Source of the DNA: Chamaelirium japonicum
Taxonomy: Eukaryota; Streptophyta; Magnoliopsida; Liliales; Melanthiaceae
Assembly: GCA_947650365.1 (NCBI GenBank)
Contig: OX393555.1
Coordinates: 77,939,995-78,003,994 of the forward strand
Reading direction: 5' to 3'
Length of the DNA stretch: 64,000 nucleotides
Positions 31,728-44,152 of the stretch are shown here, piece after piece (positions within the stretch are counted from its first letter, which is position 1; every line of letters starts with the position of its first letter). Made by a program: the position numbers and the translations under genes. The notes beneath the pieces are model-generated. The model searched no databases. It saw nothing but the letters and a program-made list of their open reading frames with translations, and had not been told where the DNA came from.

Positions 31728-34700
31728 TTCTTCAGCGAAATCCAGATCATTGGCTCGAAGTTCTTCATTGACTCCTTCTTCAACTACTCTGGTCTTCAAA
31801 GTACTTGATATGTTTTCTATTGGGAGCACTGCTTCTGACCCATAGGTTAGGCGGAAGGGTGAGAACCCAGTTGATCTTCTCGGAGTTGTTCGATAGCCCC
31901 ACAGAACTTCTGGTAGGACTTGCTCCCACAATCCCTTCTTGTTATCAAGTTTCTTCTTGAGTATACCCAAAATGGCTCTATTTGAGGCTTCAGCTTGACC
32001 ATTGCACTGAGGGTATCTTGGAGTTGAGTAGAAAAGCTTGATTCCGTTGTTCAGGCAGAACTCTCGGAACTTGTCGGAGTCGAATTAGGCTCTATTATCA
32101 GCAACTAGGACTTGTGGCGTGCCAAACCTTGAGAAGATATTATGTCTGATAAACTTGATGACTTCGTCGTCAAACTCTCGAAAGAGTGGCACTGCTTCAA
32201 CCCATTTGGTGAAGTAATCTGTAGCTAGCAGCAGATACTTCTTCTTGCTGGGTGTTGGTGGGAAAGGACCCAAGAAGTCCAACCCCCATTGATGAAAGGG
32301 CCATAGACTTGTTAGTTGATGGAGCTCATCTGCCGGAAGATGGATAGCTCGTGCATGTCGTTGGCAAGGCTCGCATCTTTGAACCACTTGGTGAGCATCC
32401 TTTGCCATTGTTAGCCAGTAGTAACCTTGTAGTTTCGTCTTGGCTTCAAGAGATCGTCCTCCCGAGTGATTTCCGCAGGCTCCGGAATGGATGTCGACTA
32501 AGATTGCCTTTGCTTGCAAAGGACCAATGTACTTGAGTAACATCCCATTATGTGATTTGAAATATAGATCTTCTCCTTGAATGCTATAGCATGGAAGCTT
32601 TCTTTGAAGTCTTCGGGCTTGCATTGGATCTTTGGGTACCTTGCCATGTTTGAAAAAGTCGAAGATTGGCTGTCTCCAATCCTCGAGCTTATTTGTCGTG
32701 GTAAGGTTCGAAGCCAACTGTTCCCCACCCCCAGATCTTTCTGTAGTGGCGATGATCTATTTTTAGGGGGTGGTATTTGGCGATTCTTGGTAATCGATTT
32801 GTATTGGACTTCCTCCGAGCGAATCTCCAAGAACCGAGGCAGCATTGGCCAAGGCATCTGCTTCTTGATTTTCTGCCCTTGGGATTTCAATGAACTCAAT
32901 ATTAGCAAATCATTGTTGAAGATGTCGCACTAGAGCCAAGTAATTTTGCATTCTTTCTTCTCTCGCCGTGTATTCCCCGTTGATCTGTCTTATGATTAGC
33001 TGGGAGTCGCTGTAGGCGATGAGTCGATCTATCCCCAGGGATTCAGCCATTTCGAGTTCGGAGACAAGTGCTTTGTATTCAGCTTCGTTGTTGGTGGCAT
33101 TGAATCCAAGGAGGATAGCCTTTTGAAGGTGATCAAGTTCGGGGGATATCAAGACTATCCCAATTCCCGAACCGATCATGCTTGAAGCTCCATCAGTGTA
33201 AAGTTTCCATTGAGCTGATGTAGTGGTAGGAGCCTCAAGGTTTGAATTGGTCTTTGCAGCCGGGTTGAGAGGAGGTTCAACTTCATCTTCAAGGCGCATA
33301 TCGATATCTTCTTCCTAAGTTATGGGGTCTTCAACTGGAAAGTCGGCTAGAAAATCAGCAATTGCTTGTCCCTTGAGCGAAGTGCGAGATTCGAACTGGA
33401 TCCCCAGAGCACTCATCTCAATCACCCATTTGGTCATTCGACCCGCTCGACCCGCCTTGTCGATGATATCGTTGAGTGGATGTTCTGAGATGACTGTGAT
33501 CTGGTGGGAAACAAAATAGGGTTGAAGACGACACGATACTGTAAGCAAGGCCAGTATGACCTTCTCCGTCTTTGAGTAGCGGTTCTCAGCTGGAAGAAGT
33601 GTATGGCTGATGTAGTATACCGGATACCCGACACCTTCTCTTCTGCTGACCAGGACCGCACTGATTGCTTGATCGGTGACGGCAAGATAGAGCCAGAGGT
33701 CTTCTTTTAGGAGTGGAGCTGTTAGGATAAGAGCTCGCACAAGATATTTCTTGACATCTTGAAAAGTTTCTTCGCAGGTAGGACTCCACCCAGAGGTATC
33801 TGCCTTTCGTAGCTTGTCGAAAAGCGGCTTGCATTTATCGGAAGACTTCGAGATGAACCGGTTGAGGGCTGCTAACCTTCCGGTGAGGCGTTGAACTTCT
33901 TTCCGATTTGTAGGTGATGGCATGTCCAGAATAGCTCGAATTTGGTCGGGATTGGCTTCGATGCCCCTCCTGGTCACAAGGTGACCTAGGAATTTGCCCG
34001 ATTGAACTCCGAAAGCACACTTGGCTGGATTGAGCTTCATACGGTACTTTCGGAGGATTTAGAACGTTTCAGTCAGATCGGATAGATGGCTCCCCCGACT
34101 GGAGCTTTTGGTGAGGAGATCGTCGATGTATACTTTAACGTTGCGCCCGATTTGATCTTCGAACATCTTGGTGACCAGCCTTTGATAGGTAGATCCAGCG
34201 TTTTTGAGACCGAAGGGCATTACGTTGTAGCAGTAAAGTTCCCGGTGAGTCACAAAGCATGTCTTCTCTTGATCGTCCGAGTGAAGCAGAATTTGATTGT
34301 ACCCAGAGTATCCATCCATGAAAGATAATAGCTCATGGCCAGCAGTGGCATCGACGAGCCTATCTATCCTTGGCATGGGAAATGGATCTTTGGGACAAGC
34401 CTTGTTGAGGTTGGTGAAGTCGATGCACACTCTGACCTTCCCGTTCTTCTTTGGTACAACAACTATATTGGAGATCCAAGTAGGGTACTCTACTTCACGA
34501 ATGAAGCCTGCTGCGAGTAGCTTACTAATCTCTTCTTGAACTGCAACTTGTAGTTCTGGTCGGATTGTGCGTGGCTTTTGTTTGACAGGCTTCACTTCTT
34601 CTTTGATTGCGAGCCGATGGTAAGCGTCATCTGCATTGATACCAGGCATATCTTCGAAGCACCAGGCGAAGACGTCGATGTTGGACTGAAGGAAGGATAC

Positions 34701-35325
34701 CATGTCTCGCGCTTCTGCGTCGCTGAGACCGGTACCGATGAATATTTATTGAGGGAGATCTCCGCTACCGATATTGATTGGAATGATTTCTTCGATTGAA
34801 GGCGAAGCCTCCCACTCGACTGGTGGGGGCTCGGACAGTGGAGTCTCCTTTGGTTGCTATTTGGAAGAAGGACCGGCTTCATCTCTGGATCGCTTTGGGG
34901 GAGCGATATTTATCTTGCGATCGGTTCTTGCAGTAGCTGCCTCGCAGGATTGCCCGGCTTGTTGATCTCCTCGGATACAGAAAATACCCTTTCCTGTTGC
35001 GAGGATGGTAGGAGGATGAGATGGCATTGATCTGGTGGAGAAATGGTCGACCGAGGATGATGTTGTAATTGGATGACCCCTCGACGATGGCGAACCTTAC
35101 CGAGACTCGAGTCTCTCGGCTAAGGTCGAGGGTGAACCTCGATTCGCCCATTTTGATGCTCTGCTCGCCATTGAAGCCAGTGATCACCGTTGGGACGACT
35201 TCAAGACTTGAATATTTGTGTCCCAGACGTTTGAAGCAGTCTGAGAACATTATGTCGATGGAGCTTCCAGTGTCAATGAGGATTCGATTGACAGTGCTCC
35301 CATCGACGATGAGCTTCAAGAACAT
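31655..35325 (-). pseudogene. Protease-RT-RNase H-aRNase H-integrase of element B, many stops
   Basis: Protease at about 35325-34985 (ILIDTGSSIDIMF, ILGRPFLHQ). RT from 34703 (RVCIDFTNLNKACPKD, KVYIDDLLTK) continues past a stop near 34060 into 34040-33315, which also holds the first RNase H. A TAG at 33317-33315 separates it in frame from the second RNase H (KLYTDGASSMIGSGIG, YSDSQLIIRQ; 33299-32910), itself cut by TGA. Integrase at 32717-31686 has HSGACGNHSGG, WGLDFLGPF and a stop next to the second catalytic aspartate (VADNRA then TAA), then NGQAEASNRAI. Pol ends abruptly near 31660, before the GPY/F-type C-terminus seen in element A. Most stops fit C-to-T or G-to-A transitions. Confidence 0.9.
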
Positions 35326-35655
35326 GGGGTCTCGATGTGGAGTATGAACTCCTTGAAGATCAGTGTCATTGAAGATGATGGAGGGCCATGCTAAGCCTTT
35401 GGTGGGTTTCTCGATCTAGGTATCTTCTTTGTCCGCCGTAGAACGGACGTGGAAGATACGTCGAACTTGTCGATCAACTTCCTTCCCGGTCAACAATTGA
35501 TTGTGCAATGTCCCGTGAATGCCAAAGACGTTGGCATTCACAGTGAGAAGTGATCGGTTGGAAGAGATTTGATGGACCCAGCAAGCCTCTTTCCCCTTTG
35601 CAGAGGAACAGTGTTGATCTTGTCCGCCCTTGGCGAACTCTTGGAGATGGCCTTC

Positions 35656-37313
35656 TCACAGTAGGTCTTCAAGATGATATCTCAGTCGATAGCACCGATT
35701 GGTGGAATGGCCGTGGCTCCGGTGGAAGTCGCAGTAGACCGTTTTGTCTGCAGTGACCTTGGTGTCGGGCTGCAGAGGATTAGGCCTCCAGAGGAATTCC
35801 TCGTGTTGAATGCGATCGAGGATTTGCTCGATTGGCAGGTTCCACTCCGTGAAAGTGGTCTTCTTTGAAGGGGAGCGGAGTCCATCGTTTCTCGACCGCT
35901 TGGGCGCGGGAGGAACCCCTGCCTCTGCGTTGTGAGTTTTGGCAGCATACTTGGGGGCTTCTCTCTCAGCGGGTCTTCGCTTCGTCTCTTGCCCTTTTCT
36001 GGCGACTTGATCATCTTCGACTTCAATCTCTCTTTGTATCCGATCGAACATTGAACCCAGAGAAGGAGGAGGGTTGCGAATGAAGTCGTTGTAGATATGG
36101 AGATCGAAACAGAGGGCATTCTGGAAGGCCAGCATGATAGCCTCGTTGTCCAAATTCCTTCCAGAGAGGGCGGCGTGCTCGTTGCAGAATCTCCTTGTGA
36201 AGCTGCGGAGACTTTCGTCAGCACCCATCCTCAGCCGGTAGAGGAAATCAAGTTTCTTCTCCGGCTTCAAGTTCAGCTGGTAGTACTGCACGAAATGATT
36301 GGCCAAGACACTGAACTGGGTGATGGATCCAGCTCGGAGATTATGGTACCAATCAAGGGATGGCTCATCAAGACTCCCAGCGAAGGTGCGGCAGAGTACG
36401 TTGTTTTTCTCCTCGTGCGGCATTAGAGCTTGCTTGAAGGCGAGTATGTGAAGAGTCAGATCTCCTTTAGGCAATTGAATTTGGGGAGAGTGGGAGTCCT
36501 CCATCCCCTTGGAAATATTGATTGGAACAGACTTCGATGGAGAGGTCCGGCGGAGGAGTATCCCTCCCTCCGACCATGCCCTCGACCTAGATGCAGGTCA
36601 AGAGGCAAGATCACAAGGTCTTGCTCAGGCATTTGAGTACCAGCCGGTTGGAGTCAGTGACGAAGGTCCGATCCGATTCCCCGTTGAAGCGGAATAGATG
36701 GAGAAACTCTACTCTTTGAGGGCACTGCTTTCATCTGGTGTCTTCTTGATATGTCGGGCTTTGAAAGTGTCCTCCTGGTGCAGTTACGACCGGAAGAGGA
36801 TTGGGAGGACTCATCGTCGATGTGATCCCATACACTCTGCTTCCACGGGGCAGCAGAGGGGGTTAGGTCGTGACGAATCCTCTCGAGGGCATCAGTGCCC
36901 ATTGATCTCCGTGGCTCGGAGGGGATCGATTGTCGTGGTAGATCGACCCTCTCGTTAGTCGAGGGGATAGGAAGAGTAATCCCGGCCTTGGAGGCTACCT
37001 TCTTAAGGGCATCCCTCTTAGCAGTGAGGGCGGTGTTTAGCTTAGTCAATTGTAGCAGTTGATAATCGACCGCCGAGATTTGATAGGTCAATGGAGGGTC
37101 TTCAGCAGGAGTAGGGGTTGTACGCCCTATTGATTGATGAGGAGGTGGGGCGATCGGTCGATCGACTAATCTTCCGCTCCCTGAGCGGACTCCCATCTCG
37201 GGGACAGCAAGGGGCTGTCCGAAGTTGAGCCTTTGACTCATTGAATGAGTCTCAGGACGAACTTGATGTGCGTTACTTCCCTCTGGATTATCCTGATGCT
37301 TAGTTCTCACCAT
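35656..37313 (-). pseudogene. Gag of element B, interrupted
   Basis: N-terminal part 37313-36654 (MVRTKHQDNPEGSNAHQ...), then a break, then 36504-35656 with the gag core (LHILAFKQALMPHEEKNNVL, LDWYHNLRAG, LYRLRMGADESLRSF) and the CX2H-type finger CDFHRSHGHSTNRC, the same finger type as in element A. The stretch 35326-35655 between gag and protease has no intact frame. This gag is shorter than that of element A, and I see no counterpart of A's hairpin-forming repeat. Confidence 0.85.
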
Positions 37314-37471
37314 TTAGAGGGCGAAGGACACAACCGAGAGTGTCGACGTCCTAACGGTTGTCTGCTCAACCGAAGGGGCTGGAAGTTTTGGCTATCGAGT
37401 GGCTATCGAGATCGGTTGTCTGCTCAACCGATCTGATACTTATTGTAGAGCGGACTTGGCTTCTCGCTCGA

Positions 37472-37489
37472 TCCCACAGACGGTGCCAA
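37472..37489 (-). other. Primer-binding site of element B
   Basis: The minus strand reads TTGGCACCGTCTGTGGGA just inside the 5' LTR, one base different from the site in element A. Confidence 0.82.
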
Positions 37490-37491
37490 AT

Positions 37492-38330
37492 TGTGGGGGA
37501 AAAATCTTTGTGCCGATCCGAAGACTTCACCTCACCAGTCAATTGAAGTGGAATTGGAGATCGTTGATCGATCTGTTGATTGGAAGGTAGGTTTGAAGGT
37601 TGATGCTTTGAAGACTTTGAGCTAACTCTTTTGAGGTGTGAATAGAGAGAGATACAATCAGAGAGAAGGTTGACACAATGTGTGATCTCGGAGTTCAACC
37701 GAAGCCTACATCTCCGTACTATAGGGAGCAACCCGAATTCACTAACACTTTGTTCAAAGTGACCTCGACAGGCCGAGTGTCACTGATCTTTTCAACTTCT
37801 TCAAAGACAAGAAGAAGATCGAGGAGAGTTGAAGGATTGAAAGCTGGAAATCTCAGAGCTCTGGTTTTGAAATGGATATCAACTGATGGCACTGATCTAT
37901 TTTCAGAATTCTATTTCTGGTTCTTGAATTTGGGTTTTTGCTCTTGGTTTTTGAACTCAGTCCTCTTTTCCTTCTGAAGGCTCTGCTATTTATAGAATTC
38001 CCGAGGAGTGAGTCCGGTAGTAAATGGCGGTTTTTGGTCATTTCTGGAAGATTCCCCAAGCAGGGCTGGTGGGTCCCGCGGCTGTCTCCTGGGGATTCCA
38101 TAGGCAAGACCGGTGGGTCCTGCGGTAGTCTTCGTGGGCCCACCAGGCATGGCCGGTGGGTCCCGCGGTAGTCTTCGTGGGCCCACCAGGCAGGGCCGGT
38201 GGGTCCCGCGGTAGTCTTTCTGGGCCCACCAGGCTGGGCCGGTGGGTCCCGCGGTAGTCTTCGTGGGCCCATCAGGCAGGGCCGGTGGGTTTCGTGGTTT
38301 GCAAACTTCTTGCCAAAATTTGCACCCACA
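37492..38330 (-). repeat. 5' LTR of element B (839 bp)
   Basis: Near-identical partner of 27771-28613, with the same TGTGGGGG and CACCCACA ends and the same about 43-bp internal repeats (about 38060-38300). A normal LTR pair, unlike element A. Confidence 0.92.
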
Positions 38331-39588
38331 ATGTTCACCTAGAGAATAGCTCGGTGGTCCACATATGCCCCTCACGCCTATCGGTCCGGTGTACCGTCAA
38401 AAAAGAAACTAACCACCATGGTTTAAAATATATAAGTTGTTATGTCTATGAATTATTCAAACTAGGGATCCAAATAGGTTGGTCTAGGGGTAAGGGACCC
38501 ATTAGATCCGGTCTCGATTGAATCTGACTTCGGTCAGAGGTTTTAGGGTTAACCGGTAAAAATCGGTACATATTTGGTTTAATAGGGTAGAAGGATCCTT
38601 AGTGTCCCAAACTAGGTTTAATACATCGGCATCAAAGATCTGAGCATGATGTCACCAGTTTCGTCCAATTCTGAGATCAGATGGAGAATTGGCAGTCAAA
38701 CCACAATGCACCGACTAGGCCCATAGCTGAAAAGGGATCCTAGATAGTAAAATTACCATACCAATTCTGGTTCAACGTATGGGGCTCTCTGAGCTGGTCG
38801 AAATGCCGCTGGTTTCTTCCGATTCCAAGATCGGATGGAGAAATGGCGGCTGAACCAAAATATGTTGGTTCGCTGGTCTGATTTAAGTGAACCAGGCTGG
38901 TTCACTGTGCTGGGTCGAGTCTACGGTTGATGGTTTGGGTTTGCAGTGCATAAGCCGGGTCGGGTCTGCAGTGCATAAGGCGGGTCGGACTTGGTTTAAG
39001 TTGTTAATGGGTTTGGGTTCAAATAACCCAACTTAATAACAATCCAAAAAATAACATCCATGTCCCTTTCTTCTCTAACGATCAGAAAACAGAGGAATGG
39101 GTTCTTTGGGAACCCATAGACATGGCACCCATTTCCCGACCTTGAGCAGCTGGGAAGGTGCATGGATCTGCACCTCCTTCAAGTGAAGAGGCTAGGGGGG
39201 CATTAGAGACTACTGGGGTGTGGTCCCCATCCGGGTTTAGCCGTGGCAAGGAAGGAAGAGGGGTGGTGATGGATATGGTGGTGTGTGTGTAGATGTCACC
39301 GGTGAGGTTGCCGAAAGTCTCCGGAGCGGTCAAATCGCTTAGAAGACGACCACGACGGCCAAAGGCATCCAGGGAAGGGAGGAGAAAAGGGTCACAGGTT
39401 TTGGGTCTAGTTCGGGTGGAGGAGGAGAGAAGAAAAGGAGGAGGGGAAGACCAACCTGATGGGTTCGGGGTTCAGTTTCTGAGTGGCTCGCCGGTGCTCG
39501 GATTGCCAGGCCACTGTAGATCCTTCCTCCCGCTATCTCTTCTTATTCTCTCTTGTACCGCTCTCTCTCCTTCTCTCTACTCCACTCT

Positions 39589-39590
<2 letters not shown>

Positions 39591-39641
<51 letters not shown>
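39591..39641. repeat. (TC)n microsatellite
   Basis: About 25 uninterrupted TC dinucleotides inside the 3' LTR of the chromodomain element. Confidence 0.95.
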
Positions 39642-39644
<3 letters not shown>

Positions 39645-40551
39645 GTTCACGTAAAAAGGGAGGGAAGGGAGCTGTTATGGTAAGTAGGTCTAGGGATCGG
39701 GTTGGTTAAGACCTTCCTAACAAAGAGGGTGGTGGTTATGGAAGGAAAATATTCGGTTTATCGTTTCAAATCTTCACAGTCATTCCCATCCAAATTTTGA
39801 ATTTTAAAACCCCGGGGAGGGCGATCGAGAGGGTCTAAACCCAGCTAAAAGGCTAGGAGAAAGGTCCTAGGGCTGGCCGGGATCAGTCCCAGGCCATGAA
39901 ATGGGCTCGGTTGGAACCCAGGTGCAATCCGTTTACTTATCTGGCTAAAAAGAATAATCAGCCATAAGTTACAAACTGGAGGTCAGAAATAGGCACAGTA
40001 GGATCTGTTGGAAAGGTCTCGTCGACACGAACACGTTGGCGCTTGGTACATATTTTTTTTGTCGTGTATATCTCCCAATAATAAAAAAATACTCTAAAAT
40101 TTAAAATAGCAATAACTTATAACTCGGGTGTCGGATTGACCCCAACTCAGGCTCGTTGGAAAGCTCTCTCAGAGCCTCACCCAAAGCATCTAGCCTTGCT
40201 ACGATCCAATCACCCAATCTCCTGTGGTAAACCAAACAATACTGATGGTTGGCTAATTATCGAAATTCTAGGGTTTAACTACCGGGCTGCCGAAACAGGC
40301 TGCGCATACACCCGATCGTTGAACGGAATGCATCAATATGACATGCTCGAAAATATAGAAAAAGCGAACGTAAAATATCTCATGGGTTTATGACCCATTA
40401 TTCTGGAAAAAGCCCAGAGGAAAAGTCTGACAACAAAAGACTAAAAGGCCCAATGAGGATTTTTATTATTCTCAAATTTAACACCTCTGGTGTTACAACC
40501 TACACACCTTAAAGAAATTTTTGTCCTAGAAAATTAGATAGAAAATATAAT

Positions 40552-43500
40552 CAGGTATAGAAAATATAAGGATACAAGTGCAACATATCAGGCTCCACCT
40601 CCCAAGTGGCCTCGTCCTCGCCTCGATGACTCCAAAGGATCTTGACCATCCTGATAGTCTTGGTGTGAAGAACCCTATCATCAGAAGCCAAAACATGGAA
40701 TAGACGCTACTCAAATGTGGCATCTATACTGAGCTCCAAGTTCTGCCAATCCAGTACGTGTGACGAGTTTGGCATGTACCTCCGGAGCATCGATACATGG
40801 AACACCGGGTGGACTACTAAGAGGCGTGGTGGCAGGACTAGGCGATATGCCACCTCGCCCACTCTATCCAATATCTCGAACGGTCCCGTAAACCTTGGTG
40901 CTAGCTTTCTTTCTTCCCGAATCGGAAGACACCATGCTTAGAGGAAACCCGCAGGAAAACATGGTCTCCAACCTCGAACTCTAGAGGTCGCGCACGAACA
41001 TCTGCATAGCTCTTTTGCCTGCTTTGAGCTGTGTGAAGCCTTTCCCTAATCAACTGTATCTTCTTCGTCGTCTCCTATACCAACTCCAGTCCCAGAAGAC
41101 TATGCTCTCCAACCTCTGCCCAATAGATAGGGGAACGACAAGGTCTCCTATATAAAGCCTCATAAGGAGCCATACCAATGCTTGCCAAAAAGCTGTTGTT
41201 GTACGAGAACTCCACTAGTGGCAAGTGCTCATCCTAGCTACCGGTGAAGTCTATAGAGCATACCCGAAGCATGTCCTCCAAGATTTGAATGGTCCTCTCT
41301 GACTGACCGTCCATCTGAGGATAAAAGGCCGTGCTAAAACTAAGATGGGTCCCTAATGCAGTCTGTAAGCTCCTCCAGAATCCTGAGATGAACCTGGGGT
41401 CTCGATATGAGACTATGGTCATCGGAATCCCTTGCAACCTGACTATCTATGCTATATAGAGTCTGCTCAGCTCAGGTAGGAAAGAAGTCATCCTGACCGA
41501 AAGGAATTGGGCAGAGTTAGTCAGTCTGTCCACAGTCATCCATACTGAATCATGCCTCCTCCTGGTCAGTGGTAATCCTGAAACGAAATCCATCGTGATG
41601 TGCTCCCACTTCCACTCAGCTACTGGGAGGGGATGAAGGGGTCCTGTAGGCTTCTTGTGCTCTGCCTTAACCTATTGACAGGTCAGGCACTTAGCTATGA
41701 GCTCAGCTACATCTTTCTTCGTACCATTCTACCATAATTGATTCTTCAAGTCCTGGTATATCTTAGGGTTGCGAGGGTGCACCATGTACCGAGAGCGATG
41801 TGCCTCTATGAGAACTTCCTCTCGAACCTCCTGGTTCTTTAGTAGACACAACCTCCTTTTGTACCTCAGCCTACTATCGGAGTCGAGCGACCAATCCTCC
41901 ACTGTCTTTCCTCCAATCAGCCGAGAACGCATCTCTTCCAACTCATCATCCTTAGCCTGGGAGCTTATCACTTGCTTGATCAGGGAGGCTGAGCCTAAAA
42001 ACTGAACAATCGGTTACATAAGAGCTCCCCTCCCAATATCAGGTCATACCCCTCAACAGCTACAAGAAACTCACGCCACCTCCTCTGCCGGAGATTCAGG
42101 TCCTTCTGGGTACAGATGTACCTCAGACTTTTATGATCACAATACATCTCGAAGTCTTCTTCATATAGGTAGTGCCACCACAAACACCACCGCTGCAAGT
42201 TCCAGGTCGTGGGTCGGGTAGTTTTGCTCATGAGGCCTCAACTGTCTCGATGCATAGGTTATCACTTTGTCATCTCGCATCAATACACCTCCAAGTCCAG
42301 ACTGAAACGCATCTGTATAGACCATTTATCCATTCCTACTAACTGGCATTGTAAGAACAGGGGCGGTGGTGAGTTAGCGCTTCAGCTCCTGGAAGGACTG
42401 CTCGCAAGCATCCGACCACTCAAACTTCACCCCTTCTTCGTCAACCGAGTCAGGGGAAATGCCAGTCTCAAGAAACCCTCTACGAACCTCCAGTAGTATC
42501 TCGCTAGACCCAAGAAACTCTGAATCTCAAAAACATTCCTCGGTAACTCCTAACTCAGTACTGCCTCAATTTTCACTGGGTCCATTGAGATGCCTCCTTT
42601 TGAAACCATATGCCCTAAAAACTTCACTTCTCTCATCCAAAACTCAGACTTGCTGATCTTGGCATAGAGCTGGTGATCTCGCAATGTCTGTAGGGCAATA
42701 CTCAGATGCTCTGCATGCTCCTCTTCTGACTTTGAGAAGATTAATACGTCGTCAACGAAGACCACGATGAACCCGTCAAGATAAAGCCTGAAGACCTGGT
42801 TCATCAAGTCTATGAAAACTGTTGGGGCATTCGTTAGATCGAACGACATCACTAGAAACTTGTAGTGCCAGTACCACGTCCGGAACGCTGTCTTCGAGAT
42901 ATCTTTATCCTTTACCCTGAGCTGGTGGTACTCGGTCCTTAGATCAATCTTTGAGAAGAACTGAGCACCCTTCAGCTGGTCAAACAGATCCTCGGTCCTC
43001 AGGAGAGGATACCTATTCTTTACCATGACCGCATTCAATTTCCTGTAATCAATGCAGAGTCGCTTCGAGTCATCCTTCTTCTGGGTAAACAGAACAGGGG
43101 CACCCCATGGGGAGACACTGGAGCGAATATACCCAAGGCTCCTCAACTCCTCTAATTGAGTACTCAATTCCCATAATTCCGTTGGTGCCATCCGAAACGG
43201 GGCAACAGAGATCGGCACCGTCCCCGGAACTAGTTTGATGCTAAACTCCTTTTCCCGAATAGGAGGAAGACCCAGGAGCTGGTCAAGGAACACACCTAGA
43301 AAGTCTAGAACTACTGGGGAGCACCCCAATGGATTCTCGCCCTCGGTCTCACCAATCATTTGTGCTAGGAGACTAAGGTAAGTTCCTCGCCGAGGAGTAG
43401 GATATAGAATAGCCAGCTTCGCTTCCGCAAGAATGAACTCTGAGTTACTAGGTGGACAAAAGGTGATCTTAAAGAAGCAGTCTAGTGAAGCATGGTATGC

Positions 43501-43740
43501 CACCATCCAGTCCATCCCAAGTAAGTTATCCAACCCTTCTAGGTCGAGGATGATCAAGTCGGCCACGAGTTCATTGCCGCCAATGGAAAGCACACATCTC
43601 TTACATACTCGGTCATAGTCGGTGCTAGCCCCAAGGTAGCCACAAATCTAGGGACTATGTAAGAGTGCGTCAATCCAGTATCAAACAAAACTCATGCAAG
43701 GGTAATAAACACAAGTACCATACCTAAGACAATAGTGTAA
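40552..43740 (-). pseudogene. Pol of the chromodomain gypsy element, degenerate
   Basis: On the minus strand: protease active site VLFDTGLTHSYIV near 43690-43660, preceded by a stop; RT in 43593-42550 ([44 protein letters not shown]); RNase H remnants (DHKSLRYICTQKDLNLRQRRW) near 42140-42070; integrase zinc region (EAHRSRYMVHPRNPKIYQDL) near 41800; integrase core 41437-41234 with SYRDPRF where the family has SDRDPRF, so the catalytic Asp is now Tyr; then a chromodomain-like end (VKILWSHRGEDEATWEVEPD) near 40650-40590. Several frameshifts and stops. Chromodomain integrases are known to steer insertion to heterochromatin. This copy is dead. Confidence 0.85.
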
Positions 43741-44152
43741 TAGCTATAAGGGTATGCCTATTCTAACTATGCGAACTAGAAGTACGAACTACTGAACTAT
43801 GGAAGGTAAAACTACACTACGAAGAAGAGTCTAGGATAACATCTATAGCAGATCTAAAAGCTCAAGCATCCTTCTGTCTAATTTGTGACAGAATTCTCAT
43901 ATAGGACCTACATTATCTACTACTCCCGGAACTACGACCCGTAGGACAAAGCATCCATGACAAACACAATACCCACTACTACACCAAGGTAAGATATACG
44001 AAACAACTCAACGAATAAAAGCCTCTCAACGGTTAACTCATCTAATAAGATCTCCTATAACTATAATCCAAATATTATCTACTACTAAAAACTATAATCT
44101 ACAAAGTTAAGTAAGGATGCCTAGTGCAAGAAGATCCTATCATGGTAAGACC
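43741..44152 (-). other. Remnant between gag and protease of the chromodomain element
   Basis: AT-rich, no open frame and no recognisable domain; by position it should be the gag-protease linker. It ends where the LTR of Tat element C begins. Confidence 0.4.

Larger units (their letters stand above)
27771..38330 (-). mobile_element. Tat-lineage Ty3/gypsy retrotransposon B, decayed
   Basis: 10.6 kb with the 5-bp duplication ATGTT at 27766-27770 and 38331-38335. On the minus strand: 5' LTR (38330-37492), primer site, gag (37313-35656), protease, RT, RNase H, archaeal-like RNase H, integrase (35325 to about 31660), antisense gene on the plus strand (29848-31727), a palindromic tandem repeat, polypurine tract, and 3' LTR (28613-27771). 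Same plan as element A but diverged, with many stop codons. Confidence 0.93.
26353..40497 (-). repeat. 3' LTR of the chromodomain element, split by element B
   Basis: Two parts, 26353-27770 and 38331-40497, together about 3.6 kb once the insertion and one duplication copy are removed. The right end (TGTTACA, 40497) abuts a degenerate purine tract; the left end abuts satellite. Both parts are non-coding. The right part has a (TC)n tract at about 39591-39641; the left part has a small triplication of CTCTCCACTGAGACCACTG near 27400-27450. Exact left edge is uncertain by 2 bp. Confidence 0.7.
26353..44152 (-). mobile_element. Chromodomain Ty3/gypsy element (Tekay/Del-like), decayed and nested
   Basis: On the minus strand: protease, reverse transcriptase, RNase H, integrase and a chromodomain remnant (43740 down to 40552), then the 3' LTR (40497 down to 26353). 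The LTR reads TGTAACACC at its start and GGGGCGGGACA at its end. Element B is inserted in that LTR. The gag side is cut at 44152 by Tat element C, so gag and the 5' LTR are not in the window. Lineage is inferred from the chromodomain, long LTR and RT style. Confidence 0.8.

Noticed and set aside
39293-39709. Frame with a long Leu/Ser run
   Set aside because: The run is the (TC)n microsatellite in the chromodomain-element LTR.
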